Shown: positions 21,456 to 33,127, numbered from the stretch's first letter. The stretch: 64,000 nucleotides of DNA from Catenaria anguillulae PL171 (GCA_002102555.1 MCFL01000027.1:271212-335211); one strand, 5' to 3'. Notes: a model not told the origin generated them from the sequence alone. Translations and numbers: made by a program.

Positions 21456-21756
21456 ATGTCTTTCCAACAGCAGAACCTCCAGCAACCTGGCGACAAGGCC
21501 ACCTACGCGCCCATTGGCACCGCGACGGATTCGTCGCGGGTATGCACATGTGCCGCCTCTCTCCGAGTCCACGACAGCCGCCGACTCACTATTCCGGCTC
21601 ATACGTACATAGCTCACCACGGGCACCGTCAGCGACGTCATTACCGAGCCCACGTTTGTCGGCACCGCGACGGCCAAGGCTTCCGAGGATGATCCGTGTC
21701 TCGTCATTCAAAATGACAACACGGGCAAGGTTATGCACTTGCGCTCGATTCGTTGA
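21456..21756 (+). CDS. Small HVA1/TUDOR-like (DUF2945) protein
   Basis: Two exons (21456-21539 and 21613-21756, phase 0) give 75 residues. The reading GDKATYAPIGTATDS, then LTTGTVSDVITEPT and TAKASEDDPCLVIQNDNTGK fits the layout of the hypervirulence-associated TUDOR domain family: an initial GDKV-type strand, TxGTV turn, and ASEDDPxYLVxxDxTGK block. These are small soluble proteins of unknown molecular role, widespread in fungi and bacteria. It ends just after the fold (HLRSIR). A further exon after the stop is not needed. Similarity is short, so the family assignment is moderate. Confidence 0.6.
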
Positions 21757-22427
21757 GGTGTGTGAAGCCTGACCGGCGGCACCGCTTGGCATCGACATTG
21801 GACTCACATCGATGTTTGTCTTGTTCCTGCAGGAAACTGCGTACAAACCCCAGAACACTGTCGACAAGCAAGGTGGCGAGCAAACGTGAGACGCCCGCTC
21901 AAGGATCGCACATTGATCTTTTGGATCTTGCCATGCCCAACTTGAAGCGCCAAGGGGCTGCCGGATTCTCATGATGATCATCCCAGACTGCTGTGCTTAG
22001 TTTTGTAGACTGGTTACCGAAAATCGAACCCCGATCCTTGAACCATCATCATGTTGCCTTCGGTCCCGTTTCCACTTTCTGTCATTATTAATCCCCACGG
22101 TGAAACTCAATACGCAACATATCGTTTCTTATCTTGTTGGTTGAGCTTTCAATCCTCGTCTGCAGGCTATGAACCCACGTCTACCATTCACTCGAAACAA
22201 CATCGTGGTTTACAAACACACACAATGGATAACCCGCCGGATCGAAAGCGTATGCAATGACACTGTCTCTTCATGAATAAACATGATCCCCGTCCTCGCT
22301 GCACACCAAGGCGGGCGAAGACTCACACTCGGCTGGCGCCAACCTCCACTCACGTCGACCCCATCCGTTCTTGTTGATCGCCACATGTACCTATTAACCA
22401 GGTCGGCGCACAAACGACATACCGGCC
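21757..22427. other. Intergenic region
   Basis: 670 bp between two plus-strand genes. I see no gene, RNA or repeat; short open frames lack motifs. Confidence 0.5.
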
Positions 22428-23692
22428 ATGTCTACCACCCTCGACAACTCATCCGCGCAAGTACACCAGCAACCCGCCGGTACTGGCGGCGGTGGCGGTG
22501 CCGCTGACGTGGAAATGACCAACGCTGCACCTGTTCCCCGACTTGATCCGTCGCCTTGGGATATATTCTCCGAGGCCAAGGCACATCTTGACATTCAGGT
22601 CCGGTTTCTTTACTTGTCATGCATCAAAAAAGTCGTCCCCCGTGGCACCCTCATCGTACCTGACCCAGTCTTGCTTATTTTTTCAATGTGCCTCGCCGAC
22701 ACACAGTGGGAGCGCCGTGAAGCGCTCATCAAAAAGTCTCGCGAAATCACCCGCGAGAGCAAGAAAACCATTGTCTCGCTTCAACGGTATTATTATGTCC
22801 TGTCCGCCCCGCCTTGCACGACCACGCCCGATGTCCTCACGCACATGCTCCCTCATGTGTATTGCCTTCAACAACAGCTTCAACTCATCGCAGCGCTACC
22901 GCGAAATCAAGTTCGCGACCGCCGCACGCAACAAAGTCCAAAAGATGTTTACGGAAATCTCGAGCGTACTTCACTCTCCTCCAGAATTCCACAAGTGCGT
23001 TGGCCCTCTTTTGCGTCTCATCACGTATGTACCTTCTGCTTGATTCGAACCCTCATCCACCCTCCGCGCCGTGCCCCAGGTTCGCCCGCGATATCCGCCC
23101 GGGTATCCAAGAGTTTCTGGAATCCGCCTCATTTCTGCACTACTTTGAATCCGGCACGCTTCTCTCTTTCGAGCAAGCCGCCGACCTGATGCGGCCCACG
23201 GGCCTGGTTCTCACGCCCGAAGACTACCTTTTTGGCGTGCTTGACCTTGGCGGCGAGCTAATGCGGTATGCAACCACAAGCGCGACCAAACGCGAGTTGC
23301 AGGTGGTCACTGCAGCGTGCCGGTTCTTGCAGCGGTATTTCCACGGTACGCTATGCAACCCTGGGATGGAATCTCCATTTACGTGTTGGAGAGCGGAGCG
23401 AAGGTTTTGACCAGCGCTTACGTATATGCAGAAACACTGGCCGTGTCGCCGTGTAACGAGTACCGCGAATTTGTCAAGAAGCGCGAGGTCTTGGAACAGA
23501 GCGTATTCAAGGTGGAGCAGTGTACGTTTTTGCACGTGTTCAGGAGGCATGGATTGGCTTCCAGTCTTGCTCATGCCTGGGGTTCTTGTCACGTCATTTC
23601 CAGTGTGCTATCATCTCACGGTCCAAGGCGACGAGTACTTGTCACTCGATTCTGTTGGCGCTGGCGAAGGACATGGCGGTGGGGACATGTGA
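22428..23692 (+). CDS. Translin-associated factor X (TRAX)
   Basis: Six exons (22428-22598, 22707-22786, 22878-22994, 23080-23345, 23432-23521, 23604-23692) join to 270 residues with all phases agreeing. Family blocks appear in order: WERREALIKKSREITRESKK, TIVSLQRFNSSQRYREIK, IRPGIQEFLESASFLHYFES, LTPEDYLFGVLDLGGELMRY and VFKVEQLCYHLTVQGDEY. GxxDLxGELMR with the following VxxACRFLQ fits TRAX rather than translin. TRAX is the catalytic partner of translin in C3PO, a Mg2+ RNase acting on small RNA passenger strands and tRNA fragments; its acidic catalytic residues lie in the helix set seen here. Translin itself is not in the window. The 27-residue N-terminus is Gly/Ala-rich. Confidence 0.9.
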
Positions 23693-23996
23693 CGGTGTGG
23701 CCCAAAGTCGATGCAAAGTCCGACTGTGTGTGTGGGTCCTGATGTATGTATACCATATGGTGGCGGATCCAAGCGCGATTGCGCCAATCGTTGAAAGAAC
23801 AAGAGCAAGTATAGGTTGGACAAAGGTACATATGGCAAGTGGAGATAAAGTGTGTCAACTTTGGGAAACAGCAAAATCGGGATACAGGATGGATGCGGGT
23901 CGAAAGAGACAAGAGAGGAATTGAGGCGGGGTACTACATTAAGAAGGGGCGGGGGACGAGCCGATCTGAACAGGCCAAAAAAGGCTGCCAACCCAC
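23693..23996. other. Convergent 3' region, TRAX / VTC1
   Basis: About 300 bp of non-coding DNA holding the two 3' UTRs. No further element recognised. Confidence 0.55.
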
Positions 23997-24592
23997 TCAT
24001 GGAGACGGAGATGCAGTGTCAGCGGACACGCGCAGTCCAAAGTTGACAACGACAGCAGCGAAAAGCACAACAACGATGACAACGGGTGCAAAGCCTGTTG
24101 TCAACGCCAAAGCGATGATTGGTGAGCATGCAAGGTACGAAACGTAACAAGGAAAAAATCCCACGAGACGTACGTGAATCGTACGGGCCACCTTCCCGAC
24201 GACGAATCATCTGCGCCCGCCATAAGTACAAGTACAGAGCGTAGAGCATGATGCCCATGGCAATCACGGTGAAAATGACTCCACTGATCTTGCCCACCTT
24301 GTCAGTGCCAAAGTTGAGCAGCCCAAGCGAGAGGCCAGCAAGCATCGCTGTGAAGTTGAGCCATGAGAGAAGCGTGCGCTCATTGGCAAAGAAGACCTAC
24401 ATAGCAGAGATCCGGGGTGCTGATGTCAGAGACAGACGTGCGTGGAGAAGAGCGAGATAAGCCGCAACGGGGCAGGCAGAGGCAGGTGGATTACACAGAG
24501 GAAACACCAGCAAGTGGAGGAACAGGATTTACCTTGGGTTCCACACGAATGTAGGAAGTGGCGGCGTTGGGAGCGACTGCGTTGCTGGGCAT
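23997..24592 (-). CDS. VTC1: Vacuolar transporter chaperone subunit VTC1
   Basis: Three exons (24592-24533, 24396-24174, 24094-23997) give 126 residues; yeast Vtc1 has 129. After a short N-terminus the DUF202 core reads [19 protein letters not shown], then [39 protein letters not shown] and a last membrane segment [20 protein letters not shown]. Three membrane helices and the conserved charged pair of the PKxFFANERT motif are intact. Vtc1 is the small membrane subunit of the VTC polyphosphate polymerase, which makes polyphosphate in the cytosol and passes it into vacuoles or acidocalcisomes. The catalytic VTC4 and SPX subunits lie elsewhere. Confidence 0.95.
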
Positions 24593-25319
24593 GGTGGAAC
24601 AACGTGAATGTGGCGGAGGTTGTGGCGAGAGCGAGCGTCGTGAGAGCAGAAGTACGGCCTAGGCTTGGGATGTGATACGTTGGAGCGGATCAGAGAGCAT
24701 TGCTTGAAGTCTTTGTGTGCATCCAGGGCATTCACATAGGAGCTCAAGATGAAGGACTTCCATTATTTTATGGATGGAGTCCTGTCGTCCAGCAAAGGGG
24801 ACATCAAGTACATATAAAGATGTACGGCTGGCGATCGTTCGTTTCTCTCTCACTCGCTCACTCTCTCTCTCTGCTTCTCGACAGTTGCGACTCCGTTTGA
24901 CTTTCCGCAGATGTCACTGTTTCATTTGTCCTTTTGCTGGCGGTGGCCGGTGATGATTGCAAACAGTTGCTTGGCTCGCGAGCCTCTTGCAACTCAACAC
25001 GTTTTGGTGTCAATCGCAAACGTTTACGCCATCGACGCGATGACCAGCGCGACAGCTCGGGCAAATGCAAATGTGATGTCTGCCTGGTCTGCCAGCACCA
25101 CAATGTTCAGATGTATTTACGATGGGAAGTACATAGTGCAGCGATGGTACAGCGCGGCCGCCAACCACATGTAGGGTGGCCATGTAAGTATGTCATGTTC
25201 GAAGTCGGCGGACTTGCGTGAGCTCGACAAGTAGGCAACATTGTGGTGCCTCTCCCCGAGCAACGTGCGAAACAGAATAACAGCTATCCGGGATGAAAAC
25301 AATACGATGTATGACTCGC
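24593..25319. other. Intergenic region upstream of VTC1
   Basis: 727 bp, holding the VTC1 promoter and the UBP8 3' UTR. A CT-rich tract lies at 24841-24885. No gene supported. Confidence 0.55.
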
Positions 25320-27692
25320 TCACAACGGTTTACCATCCGGCATAACTCGATGATAAAAGCACATGTACCTGCGACGGCAGAAAGCAAACGAGTCAGCGAA
25401 CATCATAAGTTGTGGGCGGGAAGAACATACGCAGTTGCACCCGTCGCAATCTCCTCCGTGACCTGCGTCACCTTGTCGTCGTCCATCCGGAACCACTGGA
25501 AATACAAGTGCGGGAAAACTTAGCAAGAAACCAAGGTAGAAATGGTCCATCCAACAAGCTTGCGGCATGAAGTCGTACGTGGCCTCGATCCAAGATGCAC
25601 GCCGTGTAATGGCCCGTGTCGAGTTTGCCCGTGTGGTGGACGACAGCGTACAGGACGTATGAGTATTGAAGAGGATTCGGCCTACAGACGTACAGCAGAA
25701 ATGCACATTGTCAGTTGACCGTGCAAGTGCAAGTGAGACAACGGCACACACACACTTTTTCTGCGACGCATCGCCCCTTGTCATGTACTGCGCCATGGAA
25801 ATGGTCAGCGGAATCGTGACTGGTATCTCAACCTTGTTGCTGCCATTGGTCGACGTCTCAAACCTCTGTTGCAAATCCACCATCAGCACCGAGCCCATAA
25901 CCAATTCGCCCAAATTCGGCAGCGGAACGGGAACATACCTTAAACTGGAAACAGATGGATTTGGGTGCCACCTGGACCGTCAACTGCTTGCGATGCTGCG
26001 ACCCCCACACTGATTGCACTGACACGTGACCGTCTCTGGGGCCGTAAACTTGTCGAGACACTGCGCCAGCGTGACCCTGTCGACCTTTTGCGCCATTCCT
26101 CCCAGCATGCCGTGGCGGCCCCATACGCATTGGCCATTGCCGACGCCCTTGGCGCCCACGTATTGCTCGCGGCCTGCTGCTCGGTGGCCTTCAAGTCCAA
26201 GGACAAGTCGAGAAACGATTCCGAAAGAAACGTCACGTTTTGGCACCCAGTGCACGTGAGCTTGGAGTGCAGCACGCCGCCAAATGTGGAGTGAATGGCA
26301 CAGGGACACTGTTGCGGGATCGAGGCGGCCAGGTTGCCGTTGGCGAGCATGGTGCCGCGGTGCGTGGGCGGCGGCGATCCAGGCGTGCCATGCGTGAGGC
26401 CCGTGTGAATGGCGTTGATGAGTGCAATAAACAGTTCGTGCGCGTCGTGCTGTCCAGCAGAGGCGATGTCGCGTTTGCGGTCCAGAGCGAGTGCAGCATG
26501 GCGTGCGGGACGTGTGGGGCCGAATCGCCCGAGAAGAACTGGGATTTGGGGGACATAAAAAGGAAGGGTGAGACAAGACGAGCACATGAATACGGTAACT
26601 CGGGATGTCATACTTTGCTGTATAACGCATCGAATTCGCACGCAAAGCACGAGGGCGCTCCACACGCTTGGGGTGGATGGAGGTCGGATAAGAAAAATGT
26701 ACGAAGGTTTGGGTTGTGAATGAGGGCTTGAAGAATGCAGTTCATGTAGCATGTCGCTCCGAGGTTTTTCAGACCACGCAACCCTAGGAACAGACAGACA
26801 GTCGGTCAGCAAGACATCCATCCAGCGAACGGGTGAGGGACGCACCACCACAGGGAGATGTTGGCGAAGCAAAGATGCTGACAAGCTCGGCCTCGTGGTC
26901 GTCGAGTTCTTGCGTTTGCCGCGGTGCTATTAAGATACATGTATATGGAAATGTCAGATATGGCTGCCAAGAAATTGGCCGTGAGCATGCGCACCAAACT
27001 GCTCGTCGTAAACGTAGTCGTTGCACTGAATACAATAAACTGCGCCTACATCAACGTCCCAGCTACGTAGACCGACGAGAGAGTGAGTGTGAGCGGTGCA
27101 AGTTTGTCTGGGCAATGTGGCAGTGCACAATCCGAACCGAGTGTGTGAAGCGAATCAGAGTTGAGATGCTGGTGAATGTGGCCACGCTTGAGACACAAGG
27201 ACTTGCCACAATGGATCAAATGGCCACCCTTCGATAGTACCCGCAGCCCGGATACGAGCACGATGGTGGTGCTTGCTGTAAATCGTCGGCTGAGGCGATC
27301 AGCGGGCGAACCAACGCTGCAAAGTGTCAAAGAGCTCAAGAACGTACGATAGCACGAAAGCCATCAATCACCTTGGCGCTCGATGGTAAAGTCCACGACG
27401 AGCCACACTTGACGGCGGCCGAAAGCGACGGCAGTACATCGACGTTGGCCCACAAGAACGCGTCTTTGGCGGCCGCCCGGGCAATATGCGGGCAGGTGCC
27501 TCTGCAAGTAGACGCATCAGCGGATGCGGGACCTGTTGGCGCCAACGTGTGTGGATGTGGGGACATTTGTGTTTGTGGTGTGTTCGGGTCAACGTTCGCA
27601 ATTCTAGGACGTTTGGTGGGGACTGCAGCTCTTGGCCGTGGCGGTGCTGGAATGGGCGGTTGCACTGATGCGTGTATGTGAACTGCATGCAT
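25320..27692 (-). CDS. SAGA deubiquitinase Ubp8/USP22-like, frame broken four times
   Basis: The gene encodes a USP22/Ubp8-type histone H2B deubiquitinase. In order it shows a ZnF-UBP region (GTCPHIARAAA; CSYPGCGYYRR; HLIHCGKSLC; HIHQHLNS; VYCIQCNDYVYD), the catalytic Cys box GLRGLKNLGATCYMNC, a Gln-Asp-Ala-His box AGQHDAHELFIAL, CNQCG, and the His box LDTGHYTACIL, ending YMCFYHRVMPDGKPL. The introns I located are GT-AG. Reading the family in order requires changing frame at four sites: the C run at 27227-27229, and on the plus strand TTT 26474-26476, TTTT 26086-26089 and CCCCC 26002-26006. Each is cured by one extra base in the run. I take these as probable sequence undercalls; a pseudogene is the alternative. 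The first exon is less certain. The start used is ATG 27692. Confidence 0.75.
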
Positions 27693-27945
27693 GGGAGGAA
27701 TGTCATGGATGTAAAGAGAGGCGCCGGTCCTGCTGCCAAGGCATGTCGACCCTTGAAGGCGAAGGGCGCCAGTGATGATGGGCTTGCGCTGCCGAAATCA
27801 CATGGCTGCACGCCCTCAGTCACGACCCTTCATTCTCGCCGCTCAACAAGTGGGGTTGCGAGCACAATATCCACACATGTAAATAATTACATCTCTCAAT
27901 GACCTCCTCCGCATCAACCAGAACTCTGTCGCCACCGGCCGCGGT
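27693..27945. promoter_or_regulatory. Divergent promoter, UBP8-like / glycerate kinase
   Basis: The two genes start away from each other with about 250 bp between them, so both promoters must be here. No specific site recognised. Confidence 0.45.
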
Positions 27946-28893
27946 ATGGCCGCGGCTGCCAAGATCCAGACTTGGATCAACCGCTGGCTGGACATGCACC
28001 ATCAACATCAGCTTCAAGGTGACGGCAACGCCGACTCAGTTCGTGGTCGCCCGCTCCTCATTGGCATCAGCGGGCCACAGGGTAGCGGCAAGACCACGTT
28101 AACCCGCAACCTCGTGACCTTACTCTCGTCCACTCCCCGTCCTGGACGGAGCACAAACGACACATCAACAATGTTGCGCGTGCTAGCCATTTCGCTCGAC
28201 GATTTCTACAAGACTCACGCCGAGTTGGTCGCGCTTGAATCCTTGCATCCGACCAACAAGCTGCTCCACGGGCGTGGTCTTCCCGGCACGCACGATGTGG
28301 CCTTGCTGTTGTCCACGCTCAACAAGCTGTCCTCGCGCAACCCCGCCGACTACCCGATCCACGTGCCCGTGTACGATAAGGCTGCATTCAACGGTAAAGG
28401 GGATCGGTCCTCAACTGAAAAACAAGTGGTCACCGCCCCCCTGGACGTGATCTTGCTTGAAGGCTGGATGCTTGGGTTTGCTCCCCCCACTGACCCAGAG
28501 TCGGACCTCACCACGCTCGTTTCCCCCGATCTGCTCGCAAAGTATGGCCTTGGCAACCTGACATATGTGGCAACCCACGAGCTATCCGCCTACGCGGCCA
28601 TCGACACCATGCTGGATCATTTCATTCACTGGACGCCCGCCAATGTTGGGATCGTGTACACGTGGCGCGTGCAGCAAGAGCAAGAGCTGCGGGCGAGGAA
28701 TGGCGGAATTGGAATGACCGATGACCAAGTCGGCCAGTTTGTGGATCGGTACATGCCCATGTACCAGGCGTGTGTGCCGAAATTGATCTCGACGAGATTG
28801 TGGGGCAAGGATGCGAGCAAGGTCGGGTCGGTACATTTGCGTGTGCGGGTGAGCGATGCGCGCGAGGTAATGGCGGTGGAGGAGGTGAATTGA
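27946..28893 (+). CDS. D-glycerate 3-kinase / Tda10-like P-loop kinase
   Basis: A single exon of 315 codons. Motifs in order: Walker A GISGPQGSGKTTLTRNL, the substrate strand ISLDDFYKTHAEL, then NKLLHGRGLPGTHDVALLL, a YDKAAFNGKGDR loop and DVILLEGWMLGFAP (Walker B). This exact order is that of plant GLYK and yeast Tda10 (YGR205W). GLYK phosphorylates D-glycerate at the end of photorespiration; the fungal reaction is inferred by homology. An upstream ATG at 27899 lies in another frame and could be joined by a short intron starting with GTATGG; I use 27946. Confidence 0.87.
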   Translation: MAAAAKIQTWINRWLDMHHQHQLQGDGNADSVRGRPLLIGISGPQGSGKTTLTRNLVTLLSSTPRPGRSTNDTSTMLRVLAISLDDFYKTHAELVALESLHPTNKLLHGRGLPGTHDVALLLSTLNKLSSRNPADYPIHVPVYDKAAFNGKGDRSSTEKQVVTAPLDVILLEGWMLGFAPPTDPESDLTTLVSPDLLAKYGLGNLTYVATHELSAYAAIDTMLDHFIHWTPANVGIVYTWRVQQEQELRARNGGIGMTDDQVGQFVDRYMPMYQACVPKLISTRLWGKDASKVGSVHLRVRVSDAREVMAVEEVN

Positions 28894-28985
28894 GAATGAG
28901 TGGTTCAGTGTATTGAGCAATAAATATGTTCATGAGGGGGGAAGAGCGACAACAAAATCGGGTGTGGGTATGGAAACAGACTGTG

Positions 28986-29700
28986 CTATGGATACGGAAT
29001 GGACTTGTGAGTGACGAGGGCGGGCTGTTGCGATAGGGATATCAAGAAACAAACCTGAAAAAAGACGGCGACGGTCACGGCCATGAAGGAACCAGAGTCA
29101 TGACCGGTGATACAGCCAAGCAAGGAACAAGACAGAAATGAATGCAAAAGCAGCGGATCCGGCAACCACAATGAGCACGGCCAGAAGGGCGTCCGCGATT
29201 CCACGCACGATCCACCACATGACGGATGTGCAGAGCAGAGCACCAGATCCGAGTTGAGTTGCGTTGCGGGAGACTGTTACCGCTATTCGATTTGGGGTAC
29301 GGACGACTTGCGGGTGCAGGAAATGGTGTCGTGGGCTCGGCAGCTTGCAACCTTTACTTGTTCGAGGATGGAGCTAGCGTCGACAAGCTGGTGCGGGTGG
29401 GGTGCCGTGACACCGACTCGGTGGCCGATGGGTAGATCCAGACTGTTCACGGCTGCCGGTGTCCCCGTGACGATAATGGGCTTTGCTACGGTATTGGCTC
29501 GCTGTCACTGCGGGACGGAAAATGCAGCAAGTGGCGATATGCATGCATGGATGCATTGCTTGTCGTCATTCATCGTCCTATCTGCAATCGTAGTACCATT
29601 GCAAGCCCAAGCGCAAATGATGAGGCTGCGTCATCATGCTGATGAGGGACCCCAGCGCCGCCGTCGCCAAGCTTCTCTCTGACGGGATGGCGATGAGGAC
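28986..29700 (-). other. Possible small multi-exon membrane-protein gene, unresolved
   Basis: The minus strand between GLYK and the C2 gene has coding-like fragments. One (about 29361-29485) reads KPIIVTGTPAAVNSLDLPIG and continues HRVGVTAPHPHQLVDASS without stops between a TAG acceptor and a GTAAAG donor. Another (about 29122-29240) reads GIADALLAVLIVVAGSAAFA, then FISVLFLAWLYH, a clear membrane helix, followed by a GT donor and a CTTTTTTCAG acceptor with a stop four codons later. I could not find phases joining the fragments, so I list the region only as a candidate. No family recognised. Confidence 0.25.
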
Positions 29701-29763
29701 CCCAACCTGACCCTGAACGACACCGTCCATGAATCTTGATGCAATTCCTGATCCACAACCATC

Positions 29764-31718
29764 ATGCCAAACCTCACCGTCAACGGTCCGTTCCGAGATC
29801 AGTTCCGAAAACCGTCACCTTGGCTCTTGATCCTGATCCTGATTCTCCTCTCATTCCGCATGCCACAGTTGTTGAAGTCAAGTCCCTCGGCTGCCTCACG
29901 GCCCCAAAGCGCCGCCCACCTGTTCGTGACCCAATGGTCGTCATCCGTGCCGGCTCTCAGCGCAGATCCACCAAGGTTCAATTCAAGGCCGGGCCGGATG
30001 CCTCGTTCGGCCAACAACTCTCATTTTACGGGATCGCTGCGGCGACCACCATGTGGGTCCAGTGCTACGACGGCGCCAATTCCACCTCGGACGCACTCGT
30101 GGGCGAGATGCGCGCTTCCTTGGCCGATTTGCTCAAGTATCACACCCCAAAGGGCATCTGGCTCGATCTCACAGAGTCGTTGGCATCAAGTCGGGCCGTC
30201 GGCAGGGTCTTGGTGGTTTTGGACACGGATTTGACGCCCGCAGCAGCCGCAAACGGCTCCCCAGAAACGTTGCCGTCGTCATCTTTGCTTGTCCCGCCCG
30301 CGGCTGAAGGTGGCAGGAGAAGACCGAGTCCCAGCCCGAGCACCGGCCGTCGCACTCCGTCGCCTTCAACCGCAACATCATCGGCGGCAAGTCGCCATCG
30401 TCCAAGTGTGTCTCCCGCCCGGCCTGCCAGCGGCCCAGCGTCGAGCGATCCGCCCTCTCGTCCCCTGGCTTCAGCCGGATCAACGAGTTTGAAGGCGCCC
30501 ACTTCACCTTCACGCCGACCAACTTCACCATCCGAGCCGTCGACGCGCATTTCCCGCCCTACAACCGCCACCAGTGGTGGGACACTCGGTCGCCGAGCAG
30601 CATCAACTCCTCGCCCGACATCCACCGCGACTCCTTCTGCAGATGTCGCGCCAGCGCAAGATCGCGATGCACCCACCCCTGACAAAGCACCCGAGCCAGT
30701 CGGCTTGCTCTCTGCCGTCGCTACACCGAGAGACTCGAAACATACCGCTCTTTCTCCCGCCACTCCTGCGGACCGGCTCTCGTCTCTCTCTCGCGCCAAA
30801 CACCTCCCTTCCCCTCTAGACCACCTCGACGCAGTCACTCTCCCAAGTGCCGCGACCTCAACCAGTGTCGTAGCCGACACCACGGGCACCACGCTGACGT
30901 ATTCACTCAACAATTACAACTCGGACGCGTCGTCAGCGTCGCAGCTCTTGTCAAGCACCACGCCGCCTCCGCCGCCATCCATCTCGCCGCGCCGCCACAG
31001 CCTTGCGCATGTTGCCTACCCACTTCCCACCCCATCGAGCCCAGGGTACTCGCCCATGGCTGGCCCTGCGGTCCCACCGCTTCCACCGATGTACGCCCAC
31101 CACACTGGTGGCAGCGACGCATACTCGCCGCTCATGGGCTCGTTGGCCATGCCAGAGCCGACTCCGTTTCGGTACCCAAACACCGGCGGCTCGCCTGCCT
31201 CGTCCCCACGGCCGTTTGACTTTGCGCCGCCCACAGGTGGATCGCCCAACGTGTTTCCGTCGCCGACAGCTTACGCGCAAACGCCGCATGTGCCGTCGCC
31301 GTACATGACACCGGCCACTACCGCGGGGCGCGTGTCGCCGCATTCCACGGGCGCGAGCGTTGGCAGATCGCCCCCGGCCGTGCATCCAACGGGACTGTTC
31401 CGGCCCGCCGGTGGCGGCGGCGGCGGCGAGTTTGTGGCCTTGCCGACCGACCTTGGTGGTCATGTGCTGATGCCCGCGACTTCGGCCGCTACGGGCGACC
31501 TGGCGCACGAAGTTCCTGTTTATCGTGGGCCGGTATATCCTTACCAGGCGGCAACGCCGTCGGCGGCACTGATGGGCGGCGATGCTCGGCGGCGTTCGGC
31601 CAATGCGGTCATGGTGCAAGAGTCGCTGGGCAGGATGGATTTGAATGCAAAGCCGTTGCCATATGTGCCGCACCAGCGGCCGTATGTGAATCCGTATGTG
31701 GTTCCGCATCAACAGTGA
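29764..31718 (+). CDS. C2-domain protein with long Pro/Ser-rich tail
   Basis: My model uses a 22-nt first exon (29764-29785), an 83-nt intron (29786-29868) and one long exon to 31718: 623 residues. The join restores a canonical C2 start (MPNLTVNVVEVKSLGC) followed by DPMVVIRAGSQRRSTKV, ASFGQQLSFYG, MWVQCYDG and DALVGEMRASLADLL, the eight-strand C2 pattern. Few aspartates are at the Ca2+ loops, so calcium binding is doubtful; the domain may bind lipid or protein. From about residue 150 the tail is Ser/Thr/Pro-rich, with repeated short Pro motifs and a final Tyr/Pro-rich end (RPYVNPYVVPHQQ). Such proteins in fungi often act in polarity or cell-surface membranes; the exact role is unknown. Confidence 0.75.
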
Positions 31719-32131
31719 TGAGTGCGTGAGGGTCTGGATGCGTGGGATTTGGCTTGTACTTTACTGTACCCTGTATGCAATTTGCCCATTGCAATGTAAG
31801 CTTTCGCTCACTTTTTTTTTCCCGTTGACTCCACCTTCTCGGGAATGGGACCCAAGCCAGCACGTTGTTCGCTGTCTCACCTGGTCTCTGCGTCGTCACG
31901 GTCCGCGTCGTTCCGTCCCAACGCCGCCAAGTGAAACCATCAAGATTGGGTCTACATCGTGAAAGGGGAGCCAGACTGAGTCCAACGGGGAGAATGAAAA
32001 TGCTATAACATCCCCGGGTAGCCCGCGCCATGGCTGTCTTGTCTGTGCCCATGGATCTACATACACCCAACACACAAACGCACACCCTCACTTGACTCAC
32101 CCTCCAACTAACAAGCTCACCAAAGTCAATC
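31719..32131. other. Intergenic region
   Basis: 413 bp between two plus-strand genes; includes a T9 run near 31812 and the presumed promoter of the promethin-like gene. Nothing else seen. Confidence 0.55.
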
Positions 32132-32887
32132 ATGTCCACCTCTCGCACCTCGTCCATCCCCTCGCTGCCGCAGGGCACCACGTCGACCATCCCCACCAAG
32201 CTCGAAAATGCTGGCTACCCGTCCATCTCTGCCTTTGGCGCGCAAACCGCGTCCGCTTCGGCCTCGACCTTGTCCTCCCTGTGGGGCAAAATCTCGTCGA
32301 CCGTGTCTTCCTTTACGAGCCCCGCTCTCAACACACTGACGTCCATGTCATCCAACCTGCTCGACATTGTCAGCGTGTACTGGCGCTCGTATCCGAGTCT
32401 TCGTGCATTCACCTACGTGTTTGGTGCCCTCACTGCCATTCCCGCGGCCATCTTTATGGGCTACGCGGCCATTTCGTTGACGATTGTGGGCGGCATGGCA
32501 CTTGCTGGCGTGGCACTGGTCGAGGGAGCCGCGCTCGGGTTTGGCATGCTCTTCTTTGGACCCGTGCTCTTCTTTTCATTCTGGGGTGCGCTCATTGCCG
32601 TGGGATTGTTTACGGCCTTGTTGTATGGGTTGCGCGCAACGTACGTCACTTTGCTATCGAATATCTGTCAACTGTTCCTTCTTGAAGCCGACTCAAATAT
32701 GTATGTATGTAGTTCGATCACGCTTGGCACGACACAAGAAACGCTTGGGCTGCGCACGGGGGTAGTTGGATCCACGCTCAATGTCGCCAAGAACGCGGCT
32801 GCAACTACGGCCGACATTGTGGGTAAGACCGAGAGTCTCGTCGTTGGACAAAGCGGAATGCCCGTCCCGATTTCAGGCCGTGTTTGA
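32132..32887 (+). CDS. Promethin/LDAF1-like lipid-droplet protein
   Basis: Two exons (32132-32640, 32713-32887) give 227 residues. A Ser/Thr-rich N-terminus is followed by an amphipathic stretch and long hydrophobic hairpins: FTYVFGALTAIPAAIFMGYA, AISLTIVGGMALAGVALVEG and LFFGPVLFFSFWGALIAVGL, ending LFTALLYGLRAT. This double-hairpin layout with Gly-rich turns and an acidic VEG is that of the promethin/LDAF1 (yeast LDO) family, which joins seipin at ER sites of lipid-droplet birth. The C-terminal tail is polar with Val/Ala repeats. The 72-nt intron is a multiple of three with no stop, so a retained form would add 24 residues. The family call rests on topology and composition. Confidence 0.65.
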   Translation: MSTSRTSSIPSLPQGTTSTIPTKLENAGYPSISAFGAQTASASASTLSSLWGKISSTVSSFTSPALNTLTSMSSNLLDIVSVYWRSYPSLRAFTYVFGALTAIPAAIFMGYAAISLTIVGGMALAGVALVEGAALGFGMLFFGPVLFFSFWGALIAVGLFTALLYGLRATYVTLLSNICQLFLLEADSNMYVCSSITLGTTQETLGLRTGVVGSTLNVAKNAAATTADIVGKTESLVVGQSGMPVPISGRV

Positions 32888-33127
32888 GTTGATTATGTCA
32901 AGAGCACAATGGCGTCCATTAAGTCGAAAGAAGGACTGGTAACACGAGTCTTGGCATCGTGTGCAGTTGTGTCTGTAAGTATCCCCATACCTCTCAGAGA
33001 TTCCGTTGTGATCTTCTTCTGTCCGAGTCATGTATTCCTACAGTCACCCACTTGTGTATTCCCACAGATGCTGCGTGAACAAGTCAGCCAGATGATGATG
33101 GCATGGTTTGTATTGAAGCACTCCTCC

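Noticed and set aside
26401-26520. A roughly 62-nt intron that would bypass one UBP8 frame break
   Set aside because: It would remove a segment that itself matches USP22 (HVPHAMLHSLWT), so a missing base is the simpler explanation.
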